This document shows, one piece after another, positions 14,857-23,598 of a stretch of DNA of 27,262 bases (position 1 is the first letter of the stretch; every line of letters starts with the position of its first letter). Source of the stretch: an uncultured Oscillospiraceae bacterium (GTDB taxonomy: Bacteria; Bacillota; Clostridia; Oscillospirales; Acutalibacteraceae); the NCBI GenBank assembly GCA_900553525.1, contig USDZ01000003.1:1-27262 (forward strand). Direction: 5' to 3'. A program made the position numbers and the translations under genes. The notes beneath the pieces are model-generated. The model had not been told where the DNA came from, made no database searches, and was given only the letters and a program-made list of their open reading frames with translations.

Positions 14857-17034
14857 TCAGAATAATCCCACGATATTCATAGCCAGGGTGCCGAACTGGT
14901 ATACAATAAAAGAAACCACCCAGGCCACGCCGGTCTGAAACGCGGCTGTTCCGACCGCCCATTTCCAGGAATTCATTTCCCTTCGCATCGCCGAAAAAGC
15001 GGCAACGCAGGGCATATATAAAAGCACAAACACCAGGAAAGACAGAGCCGCTACGGGAGAGGGAAAAACCTGTTGGAGCACGGCCGACATGCCCATACCG
15101 GTGGAAGTATACAAGATGCTCAGGGTCCCCACCACCGCTTCCTTGGCGACGAGACCCGATACCAGGGCTACCGATGCCTGCCAGAATCCAAAACCGAGAG
15201 GCGTAAAAAGCGGGGCAACCGCCTTGCCGATAGCCGCGAGAATGCTGTTCTCCGTCTGTTCCGGCGGCAGCATCTGCAGACTGGGACTGAAAGACTGCAA
15301 AAACCAGATAACCACCGATGCGGCCAAAAGTATGGTTCCCGCCCGGACCGCAAAGTCTTTAATCCTTTCATACAGATGCCGCCACAGCGTTTTGAACGTT
15401 GGCAGACGGTAAGGCGGCAATTCCATCACAAAAGGAGCGTGTCCCCCTTTGAGGACCGTCTTTTTCAACAGCATGGCACAGAGAACCGCCACAACCAAAC
15501 CAGTTGCATAAATTCCAAAGACCACTAAGCCGCGATAGGCCGGGAAAAACGCGGTGATGAACAATCCATATACCGGCATCTTGGCCGAACAGGACATAAA
15601 AGGGGTCAGCATTATAGTCATTCGGCGATCCCGCTCGTTTTCTAAAGTTCTGGCCGCCAAAATGGCCGGAACCGAACAGCCGAAACCCATCAGCATAGGA
15701 ACAAACGAGCGGCCGGACAGACCGGTTTTATGTAACAGCTTATCCATGATAAAAGCCGCCCGGGCCATATACCCGCTGTCCTCTAAAATGGAAAGGAAGA
15801 AAAACAGCATCAGAATTTGTGGAAAGAACGAAACAATCGACCCTACCCCTTGAATCACACCGTCACAAACCAGGCTGACCGCCCAATCCGATGCATGCAG
15901 GTTACGAAGTCCGGCCGCTACCCAAGGAGCGAAGCGGTCCGAAATCAAGGCTTCCAGTCCGTCTGTCATCCAGGAACCGAGGGGTCCGAAGGTAATAAAA
16001 AACACCAGGGCCATGATTCCGATGAACAAGGGCAGCGCCAGATATCGATTGGTGACAACGGCATCCACCTTATCCGACAAGGTCAATTCTCCCGGCCCTT
16101 TTAAGTGCGTCACGCATTCTTCGCATACCTGGCAGATAAAACGGTATTTTTGATCGGCGATGATCATATCCCGTTCGCCGTATCGGCTTTCCAGGGAGTG
16201 CACGATCTCGTCGATCAAATGCGCCTCTCCGTCGCTGAGTTCAAGCGCTTCGATGGTGGGGGTATCGTCGTCAATCAGCTTGACCGCTGACCATCGCAGG
16301 GCCATCCCCTTTTCCATACACTTCGGTTCGATAATGTCCTCGATACGAAGAATCGCCTCGAGGACTTCACCAGTATAGATCTCATCGATCACATAGGTCG
16401 AGCGGTACTCGTTTCCATGATGTTCCCGCCGTTCATGCAGTTGATGGCTGATGTAGGGATTTGTCCCGTATTGATCCTGAATTCGTCCGGCCAGACGTTG
16501 TTCATCAAAAGGGGCCAGAGAAGGAACCGCTTGTTCCTCTCCGGTGTGATGAGCGCGGTCGATCAACTCCTTGACACCCCGGCCTCGGCTGGCAGCGATC
16601 GGCACCACCGGAATGCCCAGTCGATGTTCAAGCGCCTGCACATCGATCTCGATGCCCCGGCTCTTGAGCATATCCATCATGTTCAGGGCGATGACCATGG
16701 GGCGGCCCAGTTCTGCAAGCTGCAGGGTGAGATAGAGATTCCGCTCAATATTCGTAGCGTCCACCACATCCACGATCACATCCGGGTTGTCGTTGATGAC
16801 AAAATTCCGCGTGACCATTTCCTCTGCAGAATATGGAGATAGAGAATAGATGCCGGGAAGATCCACAACTGTAACATCGTCCCCATGGGTCTTCAGCCGC
16901 CCTTCTTTTTTCTCCACTGTTACGCCCGGCCAGTTTCCCACATACTGATTCGAACCGGTCATCTCGTTGAACAGCGTGGTTTTCCCGCAATTGGGGTTGC
17001 CGGCTAAGGCATACACGTGTTTGCTCATCGTCAT
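14857..17034 (-). CDS. feoB: Ferrous iron transporter B
   Basis: The protein of about 725 residues imports Fe2+ across the membrane. Its N-terminal G domain has G1 LAGNPNCGKTTLFN, G3 DLPGIYSLSPYS, G4 NMMD and a G5-like ASRGRG. The membrane part carries the two gate motifs, with conserved cysteines in MGFGCSVPAILAART and MPCVAAFSAM. Length is normal for the family. The start is set at ATG 17034 because AAGG lies six bases before it; a GTG at 17070 overlaps the feoA stop (GTGA) and could also be used, adding 12 residues. It is the second gene of feoAB. Confidence 0.95.
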   Translation of the reverse strand: MTMSKHVYALAGNPNCGKTTLFNEMTGSNQYVGNWPGVTVEKKEGRLKTHGDDVTVVDLPGIYSLSPYSAEEMVTRNFVINDNPDVIVDVVDATNIERNLYLTLQLAELGRPMVIALNMMDMLKSRGIEIDVQALEHRLGIPVVPIAASRGRGVKELIDRAHHTGEEQAVPSLAPFDEQRLAGRIQDQYGTNPYISHQLHERREHHGNEYRSTYVIDEIYTGEVLEAILRIEDIIEPKCMEKGMALRWSAVKLIDDDTPTIEALELSDGEAHLIDEIVHSLESRYGERDMIIADQKYRFICQVCEECVTHLKGPGELTLSDKVDAVVTNRYLALPLFIGIMALVFFITFGPLGSWMTDGLEALISDRFAPWVAAGLRNLHASDWAVSLVCDGVIQGVGSIVSFFPQILMLFFFLSILEDSGYMARAAFIMDKLLHKTGLSGRSFVPMLMGFGCSVPAILAARTLENERDRRMTIMLTPFMSCSAKMPVYGLFITAFFPAYRGLVVFGIYATGLVVAVLCAMLLKKTVLKGGHAPFVMELPPYRLPTFKTLWRHLYERIKDFAVRAGTILLAASVVIWFLQSFSPSLQMLPPEQTENSILAAIGKAVAPLFTPLGFGFWQASVALVSGLVAKEAVVGTLSILYTSTGMGMSAVLQQVFPSPVAALSFLVFVLLYMPCVAAFSAMRREMNSWKWAVGTAAFQTGVAWVVSFIVYQFGTLAMNIVGLF

Positions 17035-17066
17035 CGAAACCTTTCTTTCCGCAGTTTCAGGACGTC

Positions 17067-17315
17067 TCACGCACGTGACGGCATCTCCTGAGTTTCAACC
17101 GTAATTTCTTTGGCCTCTGAACGGCGGATACTGAGTTCATATCCCCGCACGTTAATTTCCAGCGGATCGCCCATGGGCGCGGCTTTACGCATGATGACTT
17201 TTGCTCCAGGTGTGATCCCCATATCGATGATCCGGCGGCGCAACGCACCCGCGCATCCGAGTCCTGTCACAACGCCGGATTCTCCTATCTTCATGTCGTT
17301 TATGGTTTTCTGCAT
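17067..17315 (-). CDS. feoA: Ferrous iron transport protein A
   Basis: An 82-residue SH3-like FeoA protein, a cytoplasmic partner of FeoB. The family pattern is seen in IGESGVVTGL, LRRRIIDMGITPGAKVIM and GDPLEINVRGYELSIRRSEA. It is preceded by GGGGGAT and by a promoter with a palindromic operator. The stop overlaps or nearly abuts feoB, which suggests coupled translation. Confidence 0.95.
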   Translation of the reverse strand: MQKTINDMKIGESGVVTGLGCAGALRRRIIDMGITPGAKVIMRKAAPMGDPLEINVRGYELSIRRSEAKEITVETQEMPSRA

Positions 17316-17345
17316 GGCGATCCCCCATGATCGAAAGAATAAAAG

Positions 17346-17387
17346 TTAGCTCATGCTAATTTTAGCACGTCACCCCCGCCCCGTCAA
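17346..17387 (-). promoter_or_regulatory. feoAB promoter with a palindromic iron-box-like operator
   Basis: Minus strand: -35 TTGACG (17382-17387), 17-bp spacer, -10 TAAAAT (17359-17364). A palindrome TTAGCATGAGCTAA (17346-17359) begins in the last base of the -10 and covers the expected start site. TTAGC-n4-GCTAA resembles half-sites bound by DtxR/IdeR-type metal repressors; no regulator gene of that kind is in the window. Confidence 0.7.
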
Positions 17388-17486
17388 TGGAAAATCAACT
17401 GGGCCGGCGATCCATTCATTTGTAAAACTATCTAAAACAAGGTGAAAATTTCCACAATTTTCCACATTTTTAAACGTTATAGATTG

Positions 17487-17515
17487 TTGACAAAATTGTC
17501 ATTTTTTGGTATTAT
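17487..17515 (+). promoter_or_regulatory. Sigma-A promoter of the abrB-like gene
   Basis: -35 TTGACA (17487-17492), 17-bp spacer, -10 TATTAT (17510-17515), about 60 bases before the coding start. Confidence 0.75.
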
Positions 17516-17583
17516 TGGTATCGAAAGAACACTAACTCGACAAAACCCGCCGACAAATCCTGACAAAGAAGGAGGAATCTGAC

Positions 17584-17838
17584 ATGAAATCTACTGGTAT
17601 CGTTCGCAAAATCGACGACCTCGGTCGTATTGTTCTTCCAATCGAACTGCGTCGCACACTCGAGGTCAGTGAGCGGGATCCGCTCGAAATCTTCATTGAG
17701 GACAACACCATTATCCTCAAAAAGTACCAGCCGGCCTGCATTTTCTGCGGCAACGCCAAAGATGTTGTCACGTATAAAGGCCGCAACATTTGTCCGAACT
17801 GTATCGAAGAAATATCGAAAAAACTGGGCGACGATTAA
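17584..17838 (+). CDS. AbrB/SpoVT-family transcriptional regulator with a C-terminal cysteine motif
   Basis: The 84-residue protein starts with the swapped-hairpin DNA-binding domain of AbrB proteins: KSTGIVRKIDDLGRIVLPIELRRTL, then DPLEIFIEDNTIILKKY (residues 1-50). The rest, PACIFCGNAKDVVTYKGRNICPNCIEEI, has two CxxC pairs and probably folds around zinc, a form common in clostridia. AbrB proteins control transition-state and stationary-phase genes in bacilli; targets here are unknown. AAGGAGGA precedes the ATG. It is a single-gene unit, bounded by its own promoter and a long hairpin, divergent from feoAB. Confidence 0.9.
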   Translation: MKSTGIVRKIDDLGRIVLPIELRRTLEVSERDPLEIFIEDNTIILKKYQPACIFCGNAKDVVTYKGRNICPNCIEEISKKLGDD

Positions 17839-17844
17839 CGCTGT

Positions 17845-17894
17845 ACAGTCAAAACCCTCCGTCTGTCTTGCCGATGACGGAGGGTTTTGACTGT
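17845..17894 (+). terminator. Long hairpin, probable terminator after the abrB-like gene
   Basis: A perfect 19-bp stem, ACAGTCAAAACCCTCCGTC (17845-17863) with its complement at 17876-17894 and a 12-nt loop, directly follows the stop codon. T-runs lie inside the stem, and no long U-tract follows it. Confidence 0.65.
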
Positions 17895-17940
17895 ATTGGG
17901 AATACCGGTATATGCCAAGGTAGAATTTGCAGTAACTTAA

Positions 17941-17980
17941 TGAGACGGCGGACGGGTTGTTCTCCCCGCTCGCCGTCTCA
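17941..17980. terminator. Second hairpin between the abrB-like gene and ackA
   Basis: TGAGACGGCG (17941-17950) pairs with CGCCGTCTCA (17971-17980), with a GC-rich interior that can pair further. On the minus strand it follows ackA by about 55 bases and may end that transcript; the U-tract is weak. Confidence 0.45.
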
Positions 17981-18034
17981 AAGTTTTCCGGTATATTGTC
18001 CGTGCGCGGAAGCATTGACCCGGTAACGCGACTT

Positions 18035-19237
18035 TCACATCTGCTCCACGATGGCTTTGGTGTCCCGCGCAATGACCAGTTCCTCATTGGTGGGAATAAC
18101 AAAGCCGCGTACGGTCGAATCCGGCGTCGTGATCTCCCGTTCCACGCCGTGAACCAGGTTTTTCTCTTCGTCCACTTTGACACCGAGATATTCCAGATTG
18201 TGTAGCAGTTCGCTGCGCAGATGCTCTTGGTTTTCACCGATTCCCGCCGTAAATACGATGGCGTCCAATCCCCCGAGCGCTGCGACAAACCCACCGATAT
18301 ATTTGGTAATTTGATAGGTACGCATGTCCCAGGCCAGTTTTGCCCTCTCGTTGCCTTGCTCCACAGCGGCGGCCACATCCCGGTCGTCACTTGAAATCCC
18401 TGAAATTCCGAGCATGCCCGATTTTTTGTTGAGCAGTTCGTCCATCTGGGGCGGGCTGAGATGTTCCTTCTCCATCAGGAAAGTCACAGCGGAGGGATCT
18501 ACCGCGCCCGAACGGGTCCCCATCATGAAGCCATCCAGCGGTGTCAGCCCCATGGTGGTGTCAATAACCCGACCATCTTTCACAGCAGCCAATGAGGAAC
18601 CATTGCCCAAGTGACAGGTGATGATGCGGGAAGGATCGCCCGTTTTTTTGCCCAATAGTTCAAGGCAGCGAGCGGTGACATACCGATGGGAAGTTCCATG
18701 GAAGCCATAACGCCGGATCCCGTATTTTTCATAATACTCATAGGGAATTCCCCAGAGGTACGCAATAGGGGGCATCGTCTGATGGAAGGCCGTGTCAAAC
18801 ACCACAACCTGGGGAACCTCCGGACCGAAAGCGGCGATCGCGGCGTTAATGCCCTGTACGTGTGCCTTGTTATGCAGAGGCGCAAGCGCGGCATAACCGG
18901 CAATATCCTGTATTACCTGCGGCGTCACCAACACGGACCGGTCGAATTTGGATCCTCCCTGTACGATACGGTGGCCGATAGCCGAGACTTCGGACAAACG
19001 GTCGATGACCTTGCCCTCTCCTTCGGTCAAGGCGTTTTTAACCTGTTCGAAAGCCGCTGTGTGGTCCGGCATGGACACATTGCACACCATGGTACGGCCG
19101 TCCTGGGTCTTATGCGTGAATTTTCCATCGATACCAATTCGTTCGCAGTTTCCCTTGGCGACCATGACCTCCCCGTCCATATCGATCAACTGATATTTCA
19201 GAGAAGAACTGCCTGCGTTGATGACTAAGATTTTCAT
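18035..19237 (-). CDS. ackA: Acetate kinase
   Basis: The 400-residue enzyme interconverts acetyl phosphate + ADP and acetate + ATP, the last step of fermentative acetate formation. It starts MKILVINAGSSSLKYQLID, the family's first phosphate motif, and has VFDTAFHQTMPP, GFHGTSHRYV, CHLGNGSSLAAV and FTAGIGENQEHLR. The start at 19237 follows the family N-terminus; the frame is open 24 codons further up, but those codons have no family similarity and GGAGG lies 12 bases before 19237. No phosphotransacetylase gene is adjacent. It is divergent from tmcAL, whose product uses acetate. Confidence 0.97.
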   Translation of the reverse strand: MKILVINAGSSSLKYQLIDMDGEVMVAKGNCERIGIDGKFTHKTQDGRTMVCNVSMPDHTAAFEQVKNALTEGEGKVIDRLSEVSAIGHRIVQGGSKFDRSVLVTPQVIQDIAGYAALAPLHNKAHVQGINAAIAAFGPEVPQVVVFDTAFHQTMPPIAYLWGIPYEYYEKYGIRRYGFHGTSHRYVTARCLELLGKKTGDPSRIITCHLGNGSSLAAVKDGRVIDTTMGLTPLDGFMMGTRSGAVDPSAVTFLMEKEHLSPPQMDELLNKKSGMLGISGISSDDRDVAAAVEQGNERAKLAWDMRTYQITKYIGGFVAALGGLDAIVFTAGIGENQEHLRSELLHNLEYLGVKVDEEKNLVHGVEREITTPDSTVRGFVIPTNEELVIARDTKAIVEQM

Positions 19238-19262
19238 GTTCTGGCCGAACCTCCACCATGTA

Positions 19263-19291
19263 TTGATTTTCCTGTATAAACAACGTATACT
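19263..19291 (+). promoter_or_regulatory. Probable promoter of tmcAL in the ackA-tmcAL divergent region
   Basis: -35 TTGATT (19263-19268), 17-bp spacer, -10 TATACT (19286-19291). The same AT-rich stretch can supply a minus-strand -10 for ackA (TATAGT or TATTAT), so the two promoters may overlap. Confidence 0.5.
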
Positions 19292-19359
19292 ATAATAGTA
19301 CAGAAACATGGGATTTTCAAGGGTTTTCCTCCGTTTTTTGAATCCGGGAGGGTCTTTTT

Positions 19360-20568
19360 ATGAAAATCGCGGGCATTGTCGCGGAATATAATCCCTTTCA
19401 CAATGGGCACGCCTACCACGTCGACCACACACGGAGCGAGGATGGCGGGGGAGCCACTCATATTGCCGCGGTAATGAGCGGTAATTTTGTCCAACGGGGG
19501 GAACCGGCTCTGCTGCCAAAAGCTGACCGGGTCCGGGCCGCTCTGGCAGGCGGGGTCGATCTGGTTTTGGAACTTCCCCTACCCTGGGCGCTCTCATCCG
19601 CCGAACGCTTCGCCTACGGCGCAGTTTCTATCCTCGATGCACTCGGCTGTATCGATCTTCTCAGTTTTGGCAGCGAATGCGGGGATCTCGACGCCCTCAC
19701 ACGAGTAGTGGACACGCTGGAATCCCCTCGATTTTCCTCTTTGCTGCGTTATCATCTCGGCATGGGGATTGCCTTTCCGGAAGCTAGACAGCGCGCCGTC
19801 GCCGAAATCGCCGGAGAAAGAACTGCCGCCTTGCTCGAAAGCCCCAATAATACACTCGGGATCGAATACATAAAAGCCCTACGTTTCCTTCGGTCCCCTA
19901 TCCGCCCCTACACGATCACCCGATTCGGTGCTGGACACGCAGACGAGAACCGTCCTATCGGCAACATTGCCTCGGCGACTTACCTACGCACCCTCCTGCG
20001 GGCCGGGCGGATTCTCGAGGCCTTACCATATCTCCCTTCTAGTGTAGCTGAGGTTCTTTCGGCGGCCATGCAATCCGGGCGGGCTCCTTCGGAGGAAGGA
20101 CGACTGGATCGGGCGGTACTCGCCAAACTACGCACACTTACGCCCGACGCCGCCGCTTGTCTCCCCGATCTTTCTGAAGGGATCGAGAACCGGTTTCTCG
20201 CCGCCGTCCGAGAGGCTGTCAGTCTCCCGGATCTAATGGAAAAAATCAAAACGCGGCGATATCCCATGACGAGGGTCCGCCGTCTGATCTGGTCGGCATT
20301 TCTGGGCATTCCCGCCTCTTTGGCCGCTGGCCGACCGCCATATATCCGTGTACTTGGCGCCAACGCAAAGGGGCTCGAAATCCTTTCCGCAGCAAAAAAG
20401 ACGGCTTATCCTCTCTTTTCTCGAGCTTCTCAAGCGGCAAGGCTCCGGGAGGAGGGAATGTCGGTCTGGAATCTCGAATGTCGGGCCACCGATTTGTTTG
20501 CTCTTTCCCTTCCCGTACCTCCTCCCTGCGGCCAGGATTGTACCGAGGGGTTTATTCGGGCGGAGTAA
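19360..20568 (+). CDS. tmcAL: tRNA(Met) cytidine acetate ligase (YlbM family)
   Basis: The 402-residue protein matches TmcAL, which uses ATP and acetate to make N4-acetylcytidine at the wobble position of elongator tRNA-Met. Features are the nucleotidyl-transferase motif VAEYNPFHNGH (HxGH type) at the start, AVMSGNFVQRGEPALLPKADR, DLVLELPLPWALSSAERFAYGAV and SPNNTLGIEYIKAL. A GGGAGG ribosome site precedes ATG 19360. Length is typical (about 400). It lies divergent to acetate kinase and is followed by a strong terminator. Confidence 0.93.
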   Translation: MKIAGIVAEYNPFHNGHAYHVDHTRSEDGGGATHIAAVMSGNFVQRGEPALLPKADRVRAALAGGVDLVLELPLPWALSSAERFAYGAVSILDALGCIDLLSFGSECGDLDALTRVVDTLESPRFSSLLRYHLGMGIAFPEARQRAVAEIAGERTAALLESPNNTLGIEYIKALRFLRSPIRPYTITRFGAGHADENRPIGNIASATYLRTLLRAGRILEALPYLPSSVAEVLSAAMQSGRAPSEEGRLDRAVLAKLRTLTPDAAACLPDLSEGIENRFLAAVREAVSLPDLMEKIKTRRYPMTRVRRLIWSAFLGIPASLAAGRPPYIRVLGANAKGLEILSAAKKTAYPLFSRASQAARLREEGMSVWNLECRATDLFALSLPVPPPCGQDCTEGFIRAE

Positions 20569-20597
20569 AGCGGGATTCTTATATTGAACGCGCGGAT

Positions 20598-20634
20598 CCC
20601 AAAAGGCCGGAGGCAATGCCTCCGGCCTTTTGGG
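20598..20634. terminator. Bidirectional terminator between tmcAL and the ilv-leu operon
   Basis: A perfect 17-bp stem (CCCAAAAGGCCGGAGGC at 20598-20614 with its complement at 20618-20634) around a 3-nt loop lies between two convergent genes. A/T runs in both arms let it act on either strand. Confidence 0.8.
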
Positions 20635-20638
20635 TATG

Positions 20639-21199
20639 CTAAAGCAGTGTCTCATCGTATACAGCCCGGGCTCCCCCGATGCATTTCGGACGAGTGCGGG
20701 CACAGAGGATACGCGCTTCTCCAATTTGGTCGATCGATAGCCGAACCGGTACGGCGACGCGCTTGAGCTGCATACCGATCAAGGTACCGCCGATATCGAT
20801 TCCGGCATCCGCTCGGACCTCTTCTACCGCCACAGGATGTCGCATTTTTCCATAAACGGTAACGGCGAAAGCGCCACCGGCATGAAGCTGCGGTACGACA
20901 TTTACCGCTTCAAGCCGGTTTTTCTCGGCCGCTTCCCGCTCCAGGATGACCGCGCGGTTGAGATGCTCACAGCATTGGACGGCGAGAAAAATCCCCTGCT
21001 CAAGCAGCACCGGTGCGATGCCGTTATACAGAGCTGCGGCAATATCCAGACTGGAGTGGGAGCCGATACGCCGTCCTCCTACTTCGCTGGTGGAACAGCC
21101 CACTACAAACAAATCGCCCAGGGTGAGCTTCGCCACACCGAGCAGTTCCGTCACGGCCAAATGCGCCTGCTCCCGGATAATTTCTTCGAATGCGGACAT
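20639..21199 (-). CDS. YwlG-like protein (TIGR01440 / UPF0340)
   Basis: A 186-residue protein with the family pattern FVVGCSTSEVGGRRIGSHSS, AVQCCEHLNRAVILERE and AGIDIGGTLIGMQLKRVAVPV, a Firmicutes family of unknown function. Two neighbouring cysteines (QCCEHLNRA) and the GCSTSE motif are conserved in relatives. It is the last gene of the ilv-leu run, 37 bp after leuD, and ends next to the bidirectional terminator. Being in a branched-chain operon does not settle its role. Confidence 0.88.
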   Translation of the reverse strand: MSAFEEIIREQAHLAVTELLGVAKLTLGDLFVVGCSTSEVGGRRIGSHSSLDIAAALYNGIAPVLLEQGIFLAVQCCEHLNRAVILEREAAEKNRLEAVNVVPQLHAGGAFAVTVYGKMRHPVAVEEVRADAGIDIGGTLIGMQLKRVAVPVRLSIDQIGEARILCARTRPKCIGGARAVYDETLL

Positions 21200-21236
21200 T
21201 TCTTGAGCCTCCCCTTTCCACAGACGGCTGAAGTCC

Positions 21237-21725
21237 TTACAGCCGGTCCTGAATAGAGTTCAGCAGTCCGCCTTTTTGGATAATGTTCTGAATAAAAGGC
21301 GGGAAGGGTTGGGCCTGATATATTTTATGAGTGGTGAGATTTTCGATCACACCGGTGTCGAAATCCACCCGCACCTCGTCCCCGGACTGAATATCCCTGG
21401 CCGCCTCGTCGCATTCCAGAATAGCCAGTCCGATATTGATGGCGTTGCGATAAAAGATCCGGGCAAAGGTAGAGGCAATGACACAAGCGATACCGCTGGC
21501 CTTAATCGCAATAGGCGCATGTTCCCGCGAAGAACCGCAGCCGAAATTTTTTTCGGCCACCAATATATCGCCGGGCTTGACCTTTTTAACAAAATCCCGA
21601 TCGATGTCCTCCATGCAGTGAGAGGCCAGTTCCTCATGGCTGGATGTATTGAGATACCGCGCAGGGATAATGACATCGGTATCCACATTGTCTCCGTATT
21701 TATGTACTTTTCCCTGAACCATCAT
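21237..21725 (-). CDS. leuD: 3-isopropylmalate dehydratase, small subunit
   Basis: The 162-residue small (swivel) subunit works with LeuC to isomerise 2- to 3-isopropylmalate. Family signatures are GKVHKYGDNVDTDVIIPARYL, ILVAEKNFGCGSSREHAPIAIK and FARIFYRNAINIGL. It follows leuC by three bases, so translation is likely coupled. The short form is the one found in archaea and clostridia (HacB/LeuD2 type). Confidence 0.93.
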   Translation of the reverse strand: MMVQGKVHKYGDNVDTDVIIPARYLNTSSHEELASHCMEDIDRDFVKKVKPGDILVAEKNFGCGSSREHAPIAIKASGIACVIASTFARIFYRNAINIGLAILECDEAARDIQSGDEVRVDFDTGVIENLTTHKIYQAQPFPPFIQNIIQKGGLLNSIQDRL

Positions 21726-21728
21726 GGC

Positions 21729-23003
21729 TTATGCCCCCTTTTCCATCAGTTTGGCCGGATCGGTGATATACCCCGTTACCGCGGACGCCGCCGCCACATA
21801 GGGACTTGCAAGATACACTTCGCTGTCCACATGGCCCATCCGTCCCACGAAATTGCGGTTGGTGGTAGAAACGGCCCGTTCGCCGGCGGCCAGGATCCCC
21901 ATATGCCCGCCAAGGCAGGGACCGCAGGTCGGGGTGGAGACCACCGCACCCGCTTCTATAAAGATATCGAACAAGCCTTCATGCAGGCTATCCAGCCAGA
22001 TCTGCTGGGTGGCAGGAATCACGATGCACCGCACTCCGGCGGCCACCTTCCGGCCTCTGAGCATCTCAGCAGCGGCCCGCATATCCTCCATCCGGCCGTT
22101 GGTACAAGAACCGATAACCACCTGGTCGATCTTTACCATGCCGCACTCGTCCACCGTCTTGGTGTTTTCCGGCAGATGGGGGAAAGACACCGTGGGCCGC
22201 AGAGTTGACAGATCGATAACAACCGTGTCCTCATATGAGGCGTCGGGATCTGCTTCAAACACTCGGGGTTCTCGCTGGAAACGGTCTTGGATATACGCCA
22301 TCGTCACACCGTCCACCGGGAAAATCCCGTTCTTTGCCCCCGCCTCGATCGCCATATTGGCGATGCAGAGCCGGTCATCCATGGATAGGGCGGCGATGCC
22401 CTCTCCGGTGAATTCCAAGGAGCGGTACAGGGCCCCGTCCACCCCGATTTTGCCAATGAGATGGAGAATTACGTCCTTTCCCGACACGTAGCGGGGCAGC
22501 CGGCCGGTCAGTTCCACCTTAATCGCCGCCGGAACCTTGAACCAAGCGGTGCCGGTAGCCATACCGGCCGCCAGATCGGTGGAACCAACGCCGGTGGAAA
22601 AGGCTCCCAAGGCGCCATAAGTACAGGTATGGCTGTCCGCACCGATGACACAGTCACCCGGGCCGACTAGCCCTTGTTCAGGCAAGAGAGCGTGCTCGAT
22701 CCCCATCCGGCCTACGTCATAAAAATGCGTTACATCCTGTTTTGCAGCGAATTCTCGGGTGCGCTTAACCTGTTCGGCCGCTTTAATATCCTTATTGGGG
22801 GTGAAATGATCCATCACCAGGGCCACCCGATCCTTGTCGAACACCCGGCAGGCCCCGCACCGTTCGAATTCGTTGATGGCAACCGGAGCGGTGATATCGT
22901 TTCCAAGACAGAGATCCAGTTTTGCCTCAATGAGCTGCCCCGCCGTAACCTCATCCAGGCCCGCGTGAGCGGCTAAGATTTTTTGCGTCATGGTCATGCC
23001 CAT
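21729..23003 (-). CDS. leuC: 3-isopropylmalate dehydratase, large subunit
   Basis: The 424-residue large subunit is an aconitase-family protein with a 4Fe-4S cluster. Cysteine motifs are CVIGADSHTCTYGALGAF, VIGSCTNGRMEDM and TPTCGPCLGGHMG. The short length places it with the archaeal/clostridial LeuC/HacA type. ATG 23003 is chosen because AAGGAGG lies 8 bases before it; the frame is open 50 codons further up, overlapping ilvN, without family similarity. It lies 49 bp after ilvN and 3 bp before leuD. Substrate could in principle be homocitrate or citramalate derivatives, but the ilvBN context favours leucine. Confidence 0.94.
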   Translation of the reverse strand: MGMTMTQKILAAHAGLDEVTAGQLIEAKLDLCLGNDITAPVAINEFERCGACRVFDKDRVALVMDHFTPNKDIKAAEQVKRTREFAAKQDVTHFYDVGRMGIEHALLPEQGLVGPGDCVIGADSHTCTYGALGAFSTGVGSTDLAAGMATGTAWFKVPAAIKVELTGRLPRYVSGKDVILHLIGKIGVDGALYRSLEFTGEGIAALSMDDRLCIANMAIEAGAKNGIFPVDGVTMAYIQDRFQREPRVFEADPDASYEDTVVIDLSTLRPTVSFPHLPENTKTVDECGMVKIDQVVIGSCTNGRMEDMRAAAEMLRGRKVAAGVRCIVIPATQQIWLDSLHEGLFDIFIEAGAVVSTPTCGPCLGGHMGILAAGERAVSTTNRNFVGRMGHVDSEVYLASPYVAAASAVTGYITDPAKLMEKGA

Positions 23004-23052
23004 GCTTGTTTCCTCCTTATAATGGACTAGAATCGGCCCAGCGTATTGACGA

Positions 23053-23571
23053 TCAGTCGGGAGAATGGATGGTATCGTCTCCCCGTCGCAAGGCTGTAAT
23101 CCCTGTCCTGGCCAGTTCGACGATACCGTAGTCCTCCGCCATTCTTGAAACAAACCGTTCGATCTCCTCGGTCTGACCCGTGAGTTCCAACGTCATAGTG
23201 CAATTTCCCACATCCAGTACCCGTCCGCCGTAAGTCTGAGCCGTTCGCAGCACACCAGCCCGGCCGACCGGATCCGTCTTGACTTTAATCAAGAGCAGTT
23301 CACTGTTGGAGCAATTCTCCATTTCCAGCGCTTCCACTTTTATGACATCCTCCAGCTTGAGAAGCTGGCGCATTAACTGGGTAAAAGTCGCCTCATCCCC
23401 CGTCACCACCAAGGTCCAGCGGGCCAGCTTGGGATTCTCGGTCTTGCAGGCGATAATGGAATCGATGTTGAAACCCCGCCGGGAAAACAAGCCGGTCACC
23501 CGCGGCAGGATCCCCGGATGCTCCACCGACAGGACAGACAGCACCTTCCGCTTGACATTTTCCTCGCTCAT
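23053..23571 (-). CDS. ilvN: Acetolactate synthase, small (regulatory) subunit
   Basis: A 172-residue regulatory subunit with an N-terminal ACT domain (VLSVLSVEHPGILPRVTGLFSRRGFNIDSI, split here only by my reading) and a C-terminal domain. The family binds valine and tunes the catalytic subunit. The residues GVLTR-like LPRVTGLF and the GFNIDS segment are present. It lies 27 bp after ilvB and before leuC in the same operon. Confidence 0.94.
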   Translation of the reverse strand: MSEENVKRKVLSVLSVEHPGILPRVTGLFSRRGFNIDSIIACKTENPKLARWTLVVTGDEATFTQLMRQLLKLEDVIKVEALEMENCSNSELLLIKVKTDPVGRAGVLRTAQTYGGRVLDVGNCTMTLELTGQTEEIERFVSRMAEDYGIVELARTGITALRRGDDTIHSPD

Positions 23572-23598
23572 AAGACGCCTTCCTTTCCTCTTCCGATG

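Noticed and set aside
21276..22208. Plus-strand frame of 310 codons
   Set aside because: Antisense shadow of leuD and leuC; no ribosome site and no recognisable domain.
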